DNA of 64,000 nt from Argyresthia goedartella (lineage: Eukaryota > Arthropoda > Insecta > Lepidoptera > Argyresthiidae), in the NCBI GenBank assembly GCA_949825045.1, contig OX463829.1, forward strand, positions 806,001 through 870,000. Reading direction: 5' to 3'. The notes beneath the pieces were generated by a model, which did not search any database, had not been told where the DNA came from, and saw nothing but the letters and a program-made list of their open reading frames with translations. Below are positions 1 through 9,983 of this stretch, piece after piece (within the stretch, counting starts at the first letter, position 1; the number at the start of each line of letters is the position of its first letter). The position numbers and the translations under genes were made by a program.

Positions 1-295
1 TTAAATCCCTCGCTACAAACACGGGATGGAGGTTAGGCTCGGTCTCCTTGAACATTCGAATGACATCTTTAATATTCTTTTTCCTCTTATCTTCACCTTT
101 TCTCGATACAAGTCTCGTAGTGGAACTCGATCCGTCAGATATCGCCGTAAACAACACTGACTTCCCAGTTTCGACTTCATTATCACTAAAATGCGAATTG
201 CAGATTTGCACTAAAGTGAGGTCGTCAAGCTTGTCAATTTTGTTCTGAACAAAAGTCAAGAACTCGTTCACAATTATATTAGCATTGTCCGTCAT
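1..295 (-). CDS. N-terminal part of a lepidopteran retroelement ORF1-like protein (partial)
   Basis: An open frame runs from an ATG at 295 off the left edge, about 98 codons with no stop. The protein starts MTDNANIIVNEFL and is mixed charged, with a lysine/arginine-rich stretch in the middle. From memory this resembles the short acidic/basic ORF1 that recurs beside non-LTR elements in Lepidoptera, but I cannot name a domain. It is cut by the window edge, and a truncated mariner abuts it upstream. It could instead be a domesticated or single-copy gene. The transposon reading is inferred from context. Confidence 0.4.
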   Translation of the reverse strand, partial: MTDNANIIVNEFLTFVQNKIDKLDDLTLVQICNSHFSDNEVETGKSVLFTAISDGSSSTTRLVSRKGEDKRKKNIKDVIRMFKETEPNLHPVFVARDL

Positions 296-407
296 ATTTC
301 ACATCACAGTTAAAATAATTTTAATGTTGTCGATCGATTACGCGGTGCGCTCGCGCGTAAACAACAACACACCATGCGCGTTGAGCGGCTAGACGAAAAA
401 CTGTTTT

Positions 408-1178
408 AATCCACTTGAAGCAAATTGGGAAGGTGAAAAAGCTTGAAAGGTGGGTACCTCACGAACTGAGTGAAGCAAATCAACAAACGCGCGTTGACTG
501 CTGCGTTGCATTACTCACCCGGCACAATAATGAAAGGAATTTAAATCGAATCATTACCTGTGATGAAAAGTGGATCCTGTACGATAAGCGGAAGCGCTCA
601 TCGCAATGGCTGAACCCTGCCGAACCAGCCAAACCATGCCCCAAGCCAAAATTGACTCCAAAAAAGTTATTTGTGAGCGTTTGGTGGACTAGTGCTGGTG
701 TCGTTCACTACAGCTTTCTTAAATCTGGCCAGACGATTGCGGCAGATGTCTATTGTCATGTCAGCAATTGCAAATCATGATGGAAAAGCTAGCTGCTAAA
801 CAACCGAGGCTGGTCAATCGCTCTAGGCCACTGCTGCGTCATGATAACGCTAGACCACACACTGCATAACTGACGGCTACCATATTAGAGGAGCTCTCCG
901 GACCTTGCTCCAAGAGATTACCATTTTTTTCGAAATTTGGATAAATTTTTGAAAGGGAAAATTTCAACTCCGATGTGGCAGTCCAAACCGCCTTCAAAGA
1001 TTTTATTGTTTCCCGTCCGAATATTTTTTTTTAGTAAAGGGATCGAATAACTGCCTATGAGATGGCAAAAGTGTATAGATAGCAATGGTACATACTTTGA
1101 TTAAATAAATATATTATATTTAAAAAAACGACTATGTTCCTCCCATGCAAAATGCCAATTTCATATGTAAGGACCTAA
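408..1178 (+). mobile_element. mariner element, 5'-truncated, 3' TIR retained
   Basis: Transposase similarity starts abruptly near 408, so the 5' TIR and the N-terminal DNA-binding region are missing. At the 3' end the minus strand reads GGTCCTTACATATGAAATTG near 1156-1175, which I recognise as the mariner TIR type common in moths, followed by a TA as expected for mariner target sites. The left junction lies directly beside the retroelement ORF1 promoter side, so truncation or a later rearrangement happened there. Confidence 0.85.
409..1110 (+). pseudogene. mariner transposase, broken
   Basis: The frame from 409 begins with the linker region containing WVPHEL and runs to a stop at 780. It holds the first catalytic aspartate in ITCDEKW. 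The second aspartate (HDNARPH, near 838-860) and the third (in the SPDLAP..DYHF stretch near 895-930) follow in other frames, and the C-terminal LPMRWQKCIDSNG motif ends near 1100. All three residues of the DDD triad characteristic of mariner are therefore present, but at least two frameshifts and several stops separate them, so no active enzyme is made. The N-terminal helix-turn-helix region is absent. Confidence 0.88.
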
Positions 1179-1497
1179 TAAATATTTTAAAACAGAAAAT
1201 ATTTGCTTTAGTAGTAAGCTGTTTAGGTACAAGAATGATAAAATTGATAAATATAATTTGGTAAAGTAAACATTTATTAGTGTGGTTGCCACGAATTTCC
1301 TGGGGGTCAATTAACTACTAGACAATCTTAAACTTTACTAATTCTTCATGGACCAGGGTTTGTAAGGGGTTTCTCAATAAGAGTGGAAACGGAATATCAC
1401 AACCTAGATATTGACGATTTTCTTTTTTTATAGGTCAGTGGTTATTGATACAATTTTCCTCTTTAATATATTATTATAATTCATAGATTGTTTGCAG
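1179..1497. other. upstream intron or flank, no feature
   Basis: AT-rich sequence ending in a pyrimidine-rich tract and TTTGCAG, which serves as the acceptor for the first recognised exon. No coding frame or repeat stands out. Confidence 0.6.
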
Positions 1498-1605
1498 GGA
1501 ATGTTTGACGACTTGGTGGTGGAGGATTCGAGCCCCGATAGTGAGGACCCCATGGCGCTGCACGAACGTCTGGTGGCCTACGTGCATGCCGTCAATGGAG
1601 ATCCC
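1498..1605 (+). CDS. KANSL3: KANSL3 (NSL3) exon with acidic N-terminal segment
   Basis: Between acceptor TTTGCAG and donor GTAAGT lies a 108-nt open exon of 36 codons, phase 0 at both ends. It encodes an acidic stretch (FDDLVVEDSSPDSEDP) and then an amphipathic segment (LHERLVAYVHAVNGDP). It joins in frame to the next exon. An ATG at 1501 could be the start codon, but in-frame reading begins at 1498, so an upstream exon outside the window is equally possible. Assignment to KANSL3 rests on the following exons; this segment alone is not diagnostic. Confidence 0.75.
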
Positions 1606-1945
1606 GTAAGTCATTTATGATTTCAGTTACAGAATCACATATGTATTAAAATAAATACTTGTAAAATAGATGAAATGATTTGAGATAAATAATGTGGATG
1701 TGTAAATGTAGGGTTAAAACTGAAGAGCGCATATCATTCTCAACATTACAAAGTGATGTTTTCTTTACGTCAGTTGGTATGAATGGTTTAAATGGTATGT
1801 TGATGATTGTGACATACATTTCACATATTTACCTGTTCTTCATGTGGCCACATATTTAGTTCTGTCGCTTTTCATCTGCGGGAGATGAACCGTTTTGATA
1901 TTTTCGAGTTTGTCACGATTGGTGACGTCGGCGTGTGTGTCACAG
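1606..1945 (+). other. KANSL3 intron (340 nt)
   Basis: Short AT-rich intron, donor GTAAGT, acceptor TCACAG. No insertion is seen inside it. Confidence 0.8.
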
Positions 1946-2684
1946 GAGCCCCGCGCCGGCGTGTGGATGGAGCATTCGTACGCGCGCGGCTCCCCGGCGG
2001 CGGGCGGCGCGGCACCGGGTGAGACCGAGGCGCGCACGCGCATGCTGCTCGTGCCGCCGCGTCCCGCAGGAGTCGGTGCCACCTCCGCCGGGGACCACGT
2101 CGACGTGGAGACGTACACGGAGCCCGCCGCGCCGCCGGAGCCGCTGCGAGCCGCCTCGCCGGAGCCGGCCGAGCCCGAGAGTGACGACGCGGATGAGGAC
2201 GAGTGGGAGGCGCGCGTGCTGGCGGCGGCGCCCGATGCGGACGCGCGGCGCGCGGCGGCGGCAGCGGCGGAGGCGCTCCGCGGCATGCGGCTGGCGCGGC
2301 TGTGCGGCGCGGGCGGTGCGCGGGGCGCGGCACGCGTGGCGGCGGCCCGGCTGCGGCGCGCGCTGGCTCCGTGCTGGCGGCGCGGTGGCGGCGCGTGGCT
2401 ACATGGTGCGCTGCTGGCGGCGCTGCCGGCGCGCGCTCGGCGGCTGTACGGGCTGGCGTTGCGCGAACTGCTGCGGCGCATGCCGGCGCTCGGCGCACGG
2501 CTGGCGGCTGGCGGCGTGCTGCCGGCCCCTGCGCCTGCTCGGCCACGTGCGCCCCCCGCAGTGATGCCGCTGCCGTCGCGGCCGCTGCTGGTGTGGCTGA
2601 GCTCGGGCCGCGACCGGTTCGACGCGCGCTGGGAGCGGCGGCTGCGCGCACTCGTGCCCACGCACTACATCCGGCTGCCTAACC
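1946..2684 (+). CDS. KANSL3: KANSL3 (NSL3) main N-terminal exon and start of hydrolase-like fold
   Basis: A 739-nt, very GC-rich exon between acceptor GTGTGTCACAG and donor GTGAGT; it enters at phase 0 and leaves at phase 1. In order, the protein has HSYAR, RTRMLLVPPR, DVETYTEP, DEWEARV and RLARLC. These match the order of conserved blocks I know from vertebrate KANSL3 (HSYAKP, TRMLFVTPR, DVETVTS, DWEEHV, RLARL). It then has an alpha-helical region ending RMPALGARL, and the first beta strand of an alpha/beta-hydrolase fold (RPLLVWLSS). The protein is unusually rich in Ala and Arg. KANSL3 is a nuclear subunit of the NSL complex, which carries the MOF/KAT8 acetyltransferase. A 340-nt intron precedes it and a 25.5-kb intron follows. 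Confidence 0.9.
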
Positions 2685-2829
2685 GTGAGTACTGCTCGCT
2701 CGTCTATGTAACTCCGATGATGTTTATTAACAGACCTATGTTCGACTGGTTATTTTATTATCTCCACGGGCGATTGCAAAAGTTTTTCGTCTGTGATTCA
2801 GAGACTAATGAATTTGAAGTTACGTCTGA
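2685..2829 (+). other. start of the 25.5-kb KANSL3 intron
   Basis: The donor GTGAGT is followed by unique-looking sequence up to a LINE fragment. This intron runs to 28229 and contains everything annotated between. Confidence 0.8.
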
Positions 2830-3005
2830 GTCCCACAGGGTTCTCACTTGGGTCCAATTTTATTTTTAATATTCATCAACGACCTAGCTACTGAAATACA
2901 ACATTCGCATTTTCTCTTGTTTGCCGATGATCTCAAGCTATATAAGATAATTCAGAACTCGTCGGATTTGTTTCTGTTACAGGAAGATCTCGACAAATTA
3001 ACTAA
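2830..3005 (+). pseudogene. LINE reverse-transcriptase fragment (CR1/Jockey group)
   Basis: One frame reads VPQGSHLGPILFLIF followed by LLFADDLKLYK, the fingers/palm motifs of a non-LTR reverse transcriptase including the FADD catalytic box. No other part of the element precedes it. The same kind of protein resumes at 4078, so the two pieces probably belong to one old LINE interrupted, and partly deleted, by the SINE between them. Confidence 0.8.
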
Positions 3006-3025
3006 AGGGTCAGTTGATAATATGA

Positions 3026-4060
3026 CGACCCGAATGGCCGAGTCGGCAGTGACCCTGACTACGAAGCCAAGGGTCCCGGGTAGGGTTACCAACTTTTTTT
3101 CTATCAAATATAGTATTTTTGAAGTTATTTCCTGAAAAAATATAGTAGATGGCAAAAAAAAAAATAGTATGTGGTTAAAATATGACTTTATTTTTTAAAT
3201 GAATATTTCTTACTACTTTGCGCCTTAATGATTTTATTTTTTAAAAAGTGTTCATATGCTTCATTACAATCAATTTTTAGGTTAAAACACCATTAATTCA
3301 CATTTTATTAGGCCGATGAGGAAAAATTACTGTAAACATTAAGAATCACTTTTTTTTTAGGTGGCGGTGTTTTACATTCACCTCCTGAATCTCCTGAATT
3401 GTCACTGTTCATTTTAACGTGATTTTAACCACACACAACACAACAAAACAATTGAAAACAATCAAAGACTCAAAAAAATACAAATTCGCGCAAATTCGCA
3501 ACACAACTCAAAGCGCAATTGACATTGACAGTTGACATGACAGATGAATGATTTTTTTCGCGCGCGATCCACGGCACTCTACATAATAGACAGAGACAGA
3601 AAAGGCCCTTTGAAACGTACGATGTTTGGTACGATGCGATGACAACAGCTCTTCTATCGTAGCGATTGCGCGCGTAATATTCGCGGTAGACGTAGAGTAG
3701 AGAGAGGGCAGGCTTTAGTTAAGGCTGCGTTCCGGTTTACGCAAAATATAGTAGTTTCGCCTACTATATGTTTTTTATAGAAATATAGTATTTGGTCCCT
3801 TAATATAGTAGGATACTATATTATATAGTAGGGTTGGTAACCCTAGTCCCGGGTTCGAGTCCCGGTGTGGGCAAATATTTGTTTGATCAGAACGGATGTT
3901 AGTACCCTAGTCATGGTTGTTTATCTATCTAAGTATTATATTTATCTAAATAAGTATGTGTATCATTGTCTAGTACCCAAGATACAGGGAACCCTAGTTT
4001 GGGGCTAGAACAATGTGTGTACATAGTGATCAAGATATTATTATTAATATTATAACAGGC
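3026..4060 (+). mobile_element. tRNA-derived SINE, split by a MITE
   Basis: The left part (3026-3080) has a tRNA-like A box (ATGGCCGAGTCGG). The right part (3846-4060) supplies the B box (GGTTCGAGTCC) and a body ending in an AT-rich tail with ATTATTATTA. The non-tRNA body includes the TATTTATCTAAATAAGTA and CAAGATACAGG stretches seen in lepidopteran SINEs. The two halves join if the 765-bp insertion and one copy of its 8-bp duplication are removed. Confidence 0.75.
3081..3845. mobile_element. hAT-type non-autonomous DNA transposon (MITE)
   Basis: The ends are TAGGGTTACCAAC and its exact inverse GTTGGTAACCCTA. They are flanked by an 8-bp target duplication, GTCCCGGG, at 3073-3080 and 3846-3853. 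TAGGG-type termini plus 8-bp duplications fit the hAT superfamily. The 765-bp interior is AT-rich with repeated TATAGTA motifs near both ends, and I see no transposase frame. It sits exactly in the internal promoter of the SINE. Confidence 0.88.
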
Positions 4061-4077
4061 TGCCTCTCAACAGCAGT

Positions 4078-4238
4078 AAATGCAAACTTATTAAATTTTG
4101 TAAGAAGAAACATCCCCTTGTCTCATCTTACCATATCGACGGAAAGTAATTGGTGGAGGTGGAGTCTATCAGAGACCTCGGTGTCGTTCTCGATTCGAAA
4201 CTCAATTTCAACAGTCATATTGATGCCTTTATTAGTAT
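4078..4238 (+). pseudogene. LINE reverse-transcriptase fragment, C-terminal side
   Basis: The frame reads KCKLIKFCKKKHPL, a stop, and then LVEVESIRDLGVVLDSKLNF. The last segment is the conserved xLGVxLDSKLxF block downstream of the catalytic box in Jockey-group reverse transcriptases. It continues the fragment at 2830-3005 across the SINE insertion and stops near 4238. Confidence 0.75.
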
Positions 4239-4542
4239 TATTTTTTAAATGTAGGGTTTTGTATGGCGCATGTGCGCGTAGAGGCACAGGCACCAATCAA
4301 TCATACCGATACTCACCCCCAGTTTCTGAAAGAGTGTTCAAATGTAACATGCGATTAACCGAGGATAAATTAAAAATAGCGGCGCGCAATAGGCTGAAAT
4401 TAAATTAACAAGAGTAACAAGTTGTCACAGACAATTTTACTTTCGGAAACCGGGCGTTAGCCCCACGCCTCAGTTTAACGAACCTCTTTGGGGAGTAACT
4501 CTGAGCATCTCACAGCTGTGGAAAAGTCCGCTATCAACAAAT
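4239..4542. other. intronic stretch, no assigned feature
   Basis: A short open frame on + (through 4408) has no recognisable family. The sequence may be an old repeat; nothing can be named. Confidence 0.4.
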
Positions 4543-4860
4543 AGTAGTTTATGTGACTGATACATAATGGAGGGCATTAAAACTCGAGAGGCGAGTTTCA
4601 TAATACTGTCACTCGAAAGTGTTATTGTCTAATTATGTACAGTTACATACACTAGTTTATCTACACACATATCATAAGCTCTCGTTGATGTGTTCAGGAA
4701 CCGCATGTTCGACCGGCATTGTGGTTTATGGTGGCATTATGGTTATAATGTATCAATATTCAGATAAGAATTGAGTTTTTACCAAGTACATCATAATGCT
4801 GGTCGTAACGTGCTGTTTTTGGCCTCAGTAAAAAGGGTTTATGATACGTGTGTAGATAAA
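4543..4860. mobile_element. MITE-A copy 1
   Basis: The inner ends are inverted: TTTATCTACACACATATCATAA near 4661 and the inverse of TTTATCTACACACGTATCATAA at the right end. The same unit recurs at 27803, 30497, 44200 and 56464. This copy lacks the middle segment with the two GC-rich 35-bp repeats found in copies 2, 4 and 5. An additional leader starts AGTAGTTTATG at 4543, shared with copies 2 and 5. Confidence 0.7.
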
Positions 4861-4896
4861 AGATTAAATGTGTATTCACTAAATAACACCAATGAC

Positions 4897-5044
4897 ATGC
4901 GATGGGATGACCGGTTTAGCCTAGAGGGTAGTGACCCTGGTTACGAAGCTGACGGTCTTGGGTTCGAATGGCGGTAAGAGCAAATATTTGTGAGCATGAA
5001 TATTGGTTTCTTAGTCTTGGATGTTTTCTTTGTATTTACAGTAT
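4897..5044 (+). mobile_element. tRNA-derived SINE, left half (right half 20506-20582)
   Basis: It shows an A-box-like TAGCCTAGAGGG and a B-box-like GGGTTCGAATGG, followed by the same body as the SINE at 3026. The body stops at AGTAT (5040-5044), where BEL/Pao-1 is inserted. It resumes after the second AGTAT at 20506 with ATATATCGTC and CCCAAAACACAAG, the expected distal part of this SINE family. Confidence 0.75.
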
Positions 5045-5272
5045 TGTATGGTCTAACCCGTAGTTTAAGAGATTATCCCACACACTCGAAATAGTTGTTA
5101 AAGTTATGAGTTAAACCAGAATTATTGCTGGATTACTATTTATTGAGGTTACTAGATATGCCGATGTATAAAGACTGCACTAATCTATAGTTAAATATCA
5201 TACAAGTAAGTACGCTTGACGCGTGACTTAAACTAGGTTGCTAATCACAATATTGTGCGGCGTGACCGTACA
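5045..5272 (-). repeat. BEL/Pao-1 3' LTR
   Basis: 228 bp, TG...CA. It matches 20285-20505 with a 7-bp length difference and several substitutions, so the insertion is not recent. Confidence 0.9.
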
Positions 5273-5404
5273 TGCTTCCAAACCGGGAAGGAATCTAAGA
5301 AATAATAAGTTAAGTTGCGCAGAGTTAAAATAAACTTAAATCAACGCAGACACGAAGTTAAAAATAATAAAACATGAAATTAACGCAGAGTAAATTTATG
5401 GATC

Positions 5405-6331
5405 TTAAATATAAGTATCATCTTCATTGCTCTTTTCCTGCGTCGAAGAATGCTTCGCTGGCATCGTTGTCGCTCGGAGCTCGATGTCTGCTCGTCTTTC
5501 TCGTTGGCGGTGATGACGCATCGTAGGTGTTGCTGCTCGCTTCCATTTGATACAGGCATATAAGGTGATGCCGAGTATGGCTCCTGCCAGCGCCAGATAC
5601 GCGTTAACGTACTGATGGATGTCGTGGTTTGTTACAGTAGCCGGGAAGTGTTCCCGGGCCTTCTGGAATCGGAGTTTCTCGTCGATTTCTTGAATCTTCG
5701 ATATGTAAGTTAAGTTGTTGCCATGTGAGGCCATATTCTTTAGTGTTTCTTTCGTACTTTTCGATATCCCATGGATTTGTAGATTGTCGTCCCATGAGAT
5801 GGAGTTGTTGAAGACGTCGTGAGAGTAAACTGTGGTATCTGATTCCTGAAGTTGGCATCCTTGAGATAATGTGACGATAGTTGCGCCATTAATTCGCTGT
5901 GTTGTAAGACGATCCGCACATATCACCCGAAAAGTACAATTACCGTAACAAATGCTTAGCCATGTGTTTTTCGCTCGGAATTCAATCCACTCTTTATGAC
6001 AGGTAGTGGGTGTCAACTGACATAGCAAGGTCGGCCGGTGGCTTATCATTTTAGCTTCGCATGGCAAATTTCTTCCGCGTAGGTCATGGATAGAGGGGCT
6101 CGTTGAGCATATGTAGCTATTGTTACGTCGTTTTTTGCATTTTTTAAATTCTTCTTTGTTCATTTTGAAGTACGCTTTTCTTTCAAGGTTGACCGCTATG
6201 AACTGTGCTGCGGACTGCAATCTTAGCGCTGTTTCTTGTTTGCTAATAGGTATCGTATAGACGTCGTAAATATCGAATTGTTCAGCGCTTAGTAGAGGAA
6301 CATGGACTTCAAATAGGAAAAGATTGCCCAT
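5405..6331 (-). pseudogene. env-like F-type glycoprotein, C-terminal part (BEL/Pao-1)
   Basis: The open frame of 308 codons carries several cysteines in its middle, a heptad-like charged region, then a membrane segment (ALAGAILGITLYACIKW, near residues 245-261) and a short basic/acidic cytoplasmic tail ending at a stop. The layout and position downstream of pol fit the envelope genes of errantivirus-like retroelements, related to the baculovirus F fusion protein group. The N-terminal half, with the expected cleavage and fusion region, is missing: the frame begins close to the integrase remnant at 6380, so integrase core and env start were deleted together. A similar but separate env copy lies at 31603-44206. 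Confidence 0.7.
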
Positions 6332-6379
6332 AATTTGGTAATTTTCTCTTGTACTGAAACGATGACATCGTACGCAGTG

Positions 6380-6646
6380 TCAAAGTTGTTCTTTAACAGT
6401 TCTGTTTCCTGAGATGATCCAGTAAGTTTGCCTGATGTAGGCCAAAGTTAGTCTTGCGCCGCCATGTAGAGTTTGAAGATGCGAATGTTTTATTATAAGT
6501 TCTGTTAGAGTGCCTTTTCTTGGCAATAAAATAGGTTTCTTCATGTTGTAGTTTAAGTTAAAATGTTGGAGTCTGCCACCTACTCTCAGAATTCCCTGTT
6601 CATCCAGAAAGGGATTCAGTTTATAGGTGTGACTTTTAGATGACAC
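6380..6646 (-). pseudogene. BEL/Pao-1 integrase N-terminal zinc domain remnant
   Basis: The frame contains ILRVGGRLQ and a histidine pair region (HSHLQTLHGG) followed by AYIRQTYWI, the standard start of a BEL/Pao integrase (HHCC domain). It stops before the cysteine pair and the DDE core. The next recognisable coding is env at 6331, so at least the catalytic core is lost. Confidence 0.75.
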
Positions 6647-6649
6647 ATT

Positions 6650-8021
6650 GGAGTTTCTACAGAAAATTCTTGTTGTATGTGATTCGTTATAGCTAACAAT
6701 AGCACTACAAAGTGCTATTTATATCTGCGCACGTAAGGTGCATCGCGTGTAAGTCGCGTGCCTTGCTGCCGTTGACTTGGGTTCGTATTCTGCTGATGAA
6801 ACGCAAAATCCAAGCGACTGTTCTTTTGATGAAAGTTAGTGAGCTATGTTTCTTGATCATTATCATCGATGAAGTTTTCTTGTTTGTTTGTGATAGTTTT
6901 CGTTTCGAAGTTAATTTGTCTGCCGAGTTCAGTTATTCCCGTTGGGATGTTCAGATGAGTTTCTCTGTTAAAGTTGTTTAGCAATGTTGGGCCCGTACAC
7001 CACAGTTTGAAGTGAATTAGTTTTCCAGGCAGAAGTCCTGGTGACGCGCCGTCAGCAGGATTCTCCTCGGACTTGACGTAGTTCCATTATTGTTTGGGAA
7101 GCTGTGGGATGATCTGCTCTACACGATTCCTCACGAAGCATTCCCATCTTGATGAGTCACCTTGTATCCACGCTAGTGCTACTTGAGAGTCGCACCAGGC
7201 ATACTTCATAATCTCTTTGTGTTCGAAAGCTTTGGAATCCTTCTCCATAAGTTTTGATAGCAGTAATGCCCCGCAAAGTTCCAAACGCGGCAGCGATGTT
7301 TGCTTTTTGATGGGCACCACTCTTGTTTTCGCAGCAATAAGAGTTATTTTTGTTTGGCCGCTCGGTGTTTCTGCGTGCTATAAATAACGCAGGCGTAGGC
7401 TTTCTCGCTTGGGTCGCAAAATCCGTGTAGTTCGATGATTTTTGAGGTTGTGCCGATCCATCGTTCAAGTTTCAAGCCTTTTATCACAGGAAGCTCTCTT
7501 TTCAGCTTCATCCATTCCTTAGAGATATCTTCTGGTAAAGTTTCGTCCGAACCAGTTTGATTGAGCCAGTCTCTGTGGAAGATAAGTTTTGCTCCAACGG
7601 TGACCGGTGATATCCGGCCTAGCGGGTCGTAGAGCGTAGATATTTCCGATAATAAAGTCCGTTTAGTAGCTGCGTTGCAGTTTTTTTGAAGTTCCCAGTT
7701 GAACATGAACGTATCTGATTTTGGACTCCAGGCGATGCCTAATGTTTTGGTCGAGTCTTCCTGTTTAAAGTTTAGTGTCGTAATTGAAATCTGATCTTCT
7801 GCCAAGTTGCGCAGTAGGTCAGGGTGATTGCTCGTCCACTTTATTAAGTTGAAGCCTCCTCCTTTAAGGAGTTGTATGATTTGATGCTGTGACTCTAGTG
7901 CTGACTCCACAGAATCCTCGCCGCTAATCAAGTCATCCACGTAGAACTGATTGGATAACATTGTTGCTGATTTCGGGTATTTGTGACCGTCGTCGAGCGC
8001 AAGTTGTTTCAGCGTCCTCAT
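6650..8021 (-). pseudogene. BEL/Pao-1 RT palm, connection and RNase H, frameshifted
   Basis: From 8021 the frame gives the RT catalytic box (QFYVDDL, near residue 26-32), TLGIAWSPKSD, the STLYDPLGRISPV block and ELHGFCDPSEKAYACVIY, the BEL/Pao RNase H start. A second frame from 7320 gives LPRLELCGALLLSKL and AWCDSQVALAWIQG. Remnants between 7086 and 6660 correspond to the SEENPADGASPG linker in broken frames. At least three frameshifts or stops interrupt the polyprotein. Confidence 0.85.
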
Positions 8022-8060
8022 TGCGAGATACGGAGCGCATTCAGTTCCGTAAGTTAACGT

Positions 8061-8960
8061 TCACAGCTGCATTTCTTGTAGGGGTTCAGCCACAGAGTTC
8101 CTCCAGATGATCTTGGTTAATGGTTGTTGATTTTCTGTGATAAGGACGCACCTGTACATTTTTTCGATATCGGCGCTGTAGGCAATTTGATATGATCGCC
8201 ATTGGATTAGCAAGGATTGGATATCCTTTTGTATCAAACTGTAGTTGGTATAAGTTTTCATGGAGGCGTTGATAACCACTCGGAGTTTCGTAGTGCTCGA
8301 CTGTTCCCGTAGAACACCATGGTGCGGCAGGTAGCTTTGAAGTTTTTGAGTAGTTGGTGTTGACGGCTTCATGTGTCAGAGTTCTTAATATTCGTTGATA
8401 AATTCCTTGTAAATAGTTGTTAGTTTTTGTTGTCTTTGTAAGCGTTTTTCTAGTTGATAAAATTGAGAAGCTGCTCTGGACCAGGATTTTTCCAATTTTT
8501 GTTCGATGTGGGCCTTAAGGGGCATTTGCACCACATAACGTCCGTCTTCATTTCGTGTTGTAGTTTGTTGATAGTGGAGTTCACATGGATCGTTGTTGTT
8601 ATGGAAGTTTTCCGTATTCTGGGTGATGTCTTCAATCTCCCAGAATCTGCTGAAGTCTTCAGTTTGGATTAGCGTCATATGACAGTTTAAAGTTTCAATA
8701 TTAACGCATAATATCCACCCTAATTGTGTTTGTTGGGCTACGGGGGCTTCTTTGTTGCCTCGTAGTACTCCTTCCAGGATTATGTTCGAGTAAACGTCGG
8801 CTCCAAGTAGCAAGTCGACGGATTGAGACACGTTGTATTCAGGATCTGCAAGTTTCAAGTTCTGGATATGCGGCCATTTGTTCCGTTCAAATGTTGTACG
8901 TGGCAGCTGGTTAACTAGTTGCTTCATGATAAGCGCATCAGTTTCGAATGTAAATTCCAA
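8061..8960 (-). pseudogene. BEL/Pao-1 protease-RT linker and RT fingers
   Basis: Frame 8960-8385 carries the DLLLGADVYSNII box and the FWEIEDI and DGRYVVQMPLK motifs that sit between protease and RT in BEL/Pao. Frame 8372-8061 carries LPHHGVLREQS, LRVVINASMKT and AYSADIEKMYR, the RT fingers and first catalytic aspartate region. The breaks at 8380 and 8050 are single frameshifts or stops. Confidence 0.85.
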
Positions 8961-9317
8961 TTAGATGGATTGGCATTGTAGACGTACAGCTCCCTTGCAG
9001 TTGCTGGAGGCTGTGCCGACTCCTGAGATGACGGCAGTGAGTTTCTTGCGTTGTAAACGAAGGCGTTGCGCAGTGTTTTCAGTTATCAGGCTGACTTGAG
9101 AGCCTTGATCTAGTAATGCTCTTAACGTGATGAAGGTTTCATCTTCAGATTGTACTTTTATTTGAACCGTGGTAAGTAGAACTTCTTTTTCGCCATCCGA
9201 CACATGACTTGAGTTGAATAGTTTAGAGTTCCGCTGACCCACATTTTCCTTGTTTACGTCGTTGTGCAGCATAGTGTGATGCGACGATCCGTACTTTTTG
9301 CAGGTTTTCGCTGACAT
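8961..9317 (-). pseudogene. BEL/Pao-1 retropepsin-like protease region
   Basis: The frame reads VQIKVQSEDETFITLRALLD followed by QGSQVSLI. This corresponds to the LLDxGSQ active site of BEL/Pao aspartic proteases, with Gln in the position after Asp. An in-frame stop at 8961 separates it from the linker at 8960. Confidence 0.8.
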
Positions 9318-9978
9318 TCATCTTGCATTGCCGTGGCTAAATAAGCAGTTCTGGCATACCCGCAGCCTCGACACAGTTTCTGCGCGCAGTTTTGGAGTCA
9401 TGCCGATAAACCTTTCACAGTTCATCAATACATGTTCGGATTTGTTGCAAAGGGGACACTGCCTCGTTGCTTGTGTTGTATGATATGTTCTCGAGTCAGA
9501 GTAGTTATTTTTGTTATTTGCTGCTGGCCTGCTCTGCTGGGGTTGGGACTGCGGTGTTTCGTTCTTATGGTGACCTCTTTGAGCTTCCATAGTTATGAAT
9601 TTGTTTTCAAGGAATGATCTGAATTCCTCCAGGTCTGGAAGTTCCCTGGGCTCCCTCAGCTCCTTGGTGTATTCACTGAATGTCGTAGCGTCGAGTTTTT
9701 GCGACATTAAGTAAACAATAATTGGATCCCAGTAGTTTACTTCGACTCCTATGTTGCCGAGACCGTTGAGACATTCAATTATGATGTCATGCATTTTCTT
9801 GATGTTGAAAATGTTTGGTTGTTGCAGAGTTGGTAGATTCATGACAGTATTCATGTAAGACATGAAGAGAAGCCGCTTGTTGTTGTAACGATGGTTTAAA
9901 ATTTCCCAACAGTAATCTTAGTGGTCGGCGCTGACCTTGAGATGTTGTATAATCTTTTCCGATTCTCCTTTGAGCTTG
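9318..9978 (-). pseudogene. BEL/Pao-1 gag, C-terminal half with zinc knuckle
   Basis: The frame 9863-9318 contains the DUF1759-type gag segment (LPTLQQPNIFNIKKMHDII, LMSQKLDATTFSEY), a Gln-rich linker, and a knuckle CPLCNKSEHVLMNC followed by CQNCLFSHGNA. Upstream codons to 9978 continue the gag reading up to the CTCTT target site of BEL/Pao-2. The N-terminal half of the same gag lies at 19200-19947. Confidence 0.85.
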
Positions 9979-9983
9979 CTCTT

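Noticed and set aside
1840..2682. Several long overlapping open frames on both strands over KANSL3 exon 2
   Set aside because: High GC content removes stop codons from all frames. Only the + frame matching KANSL3 blocks and splice phases is supported.
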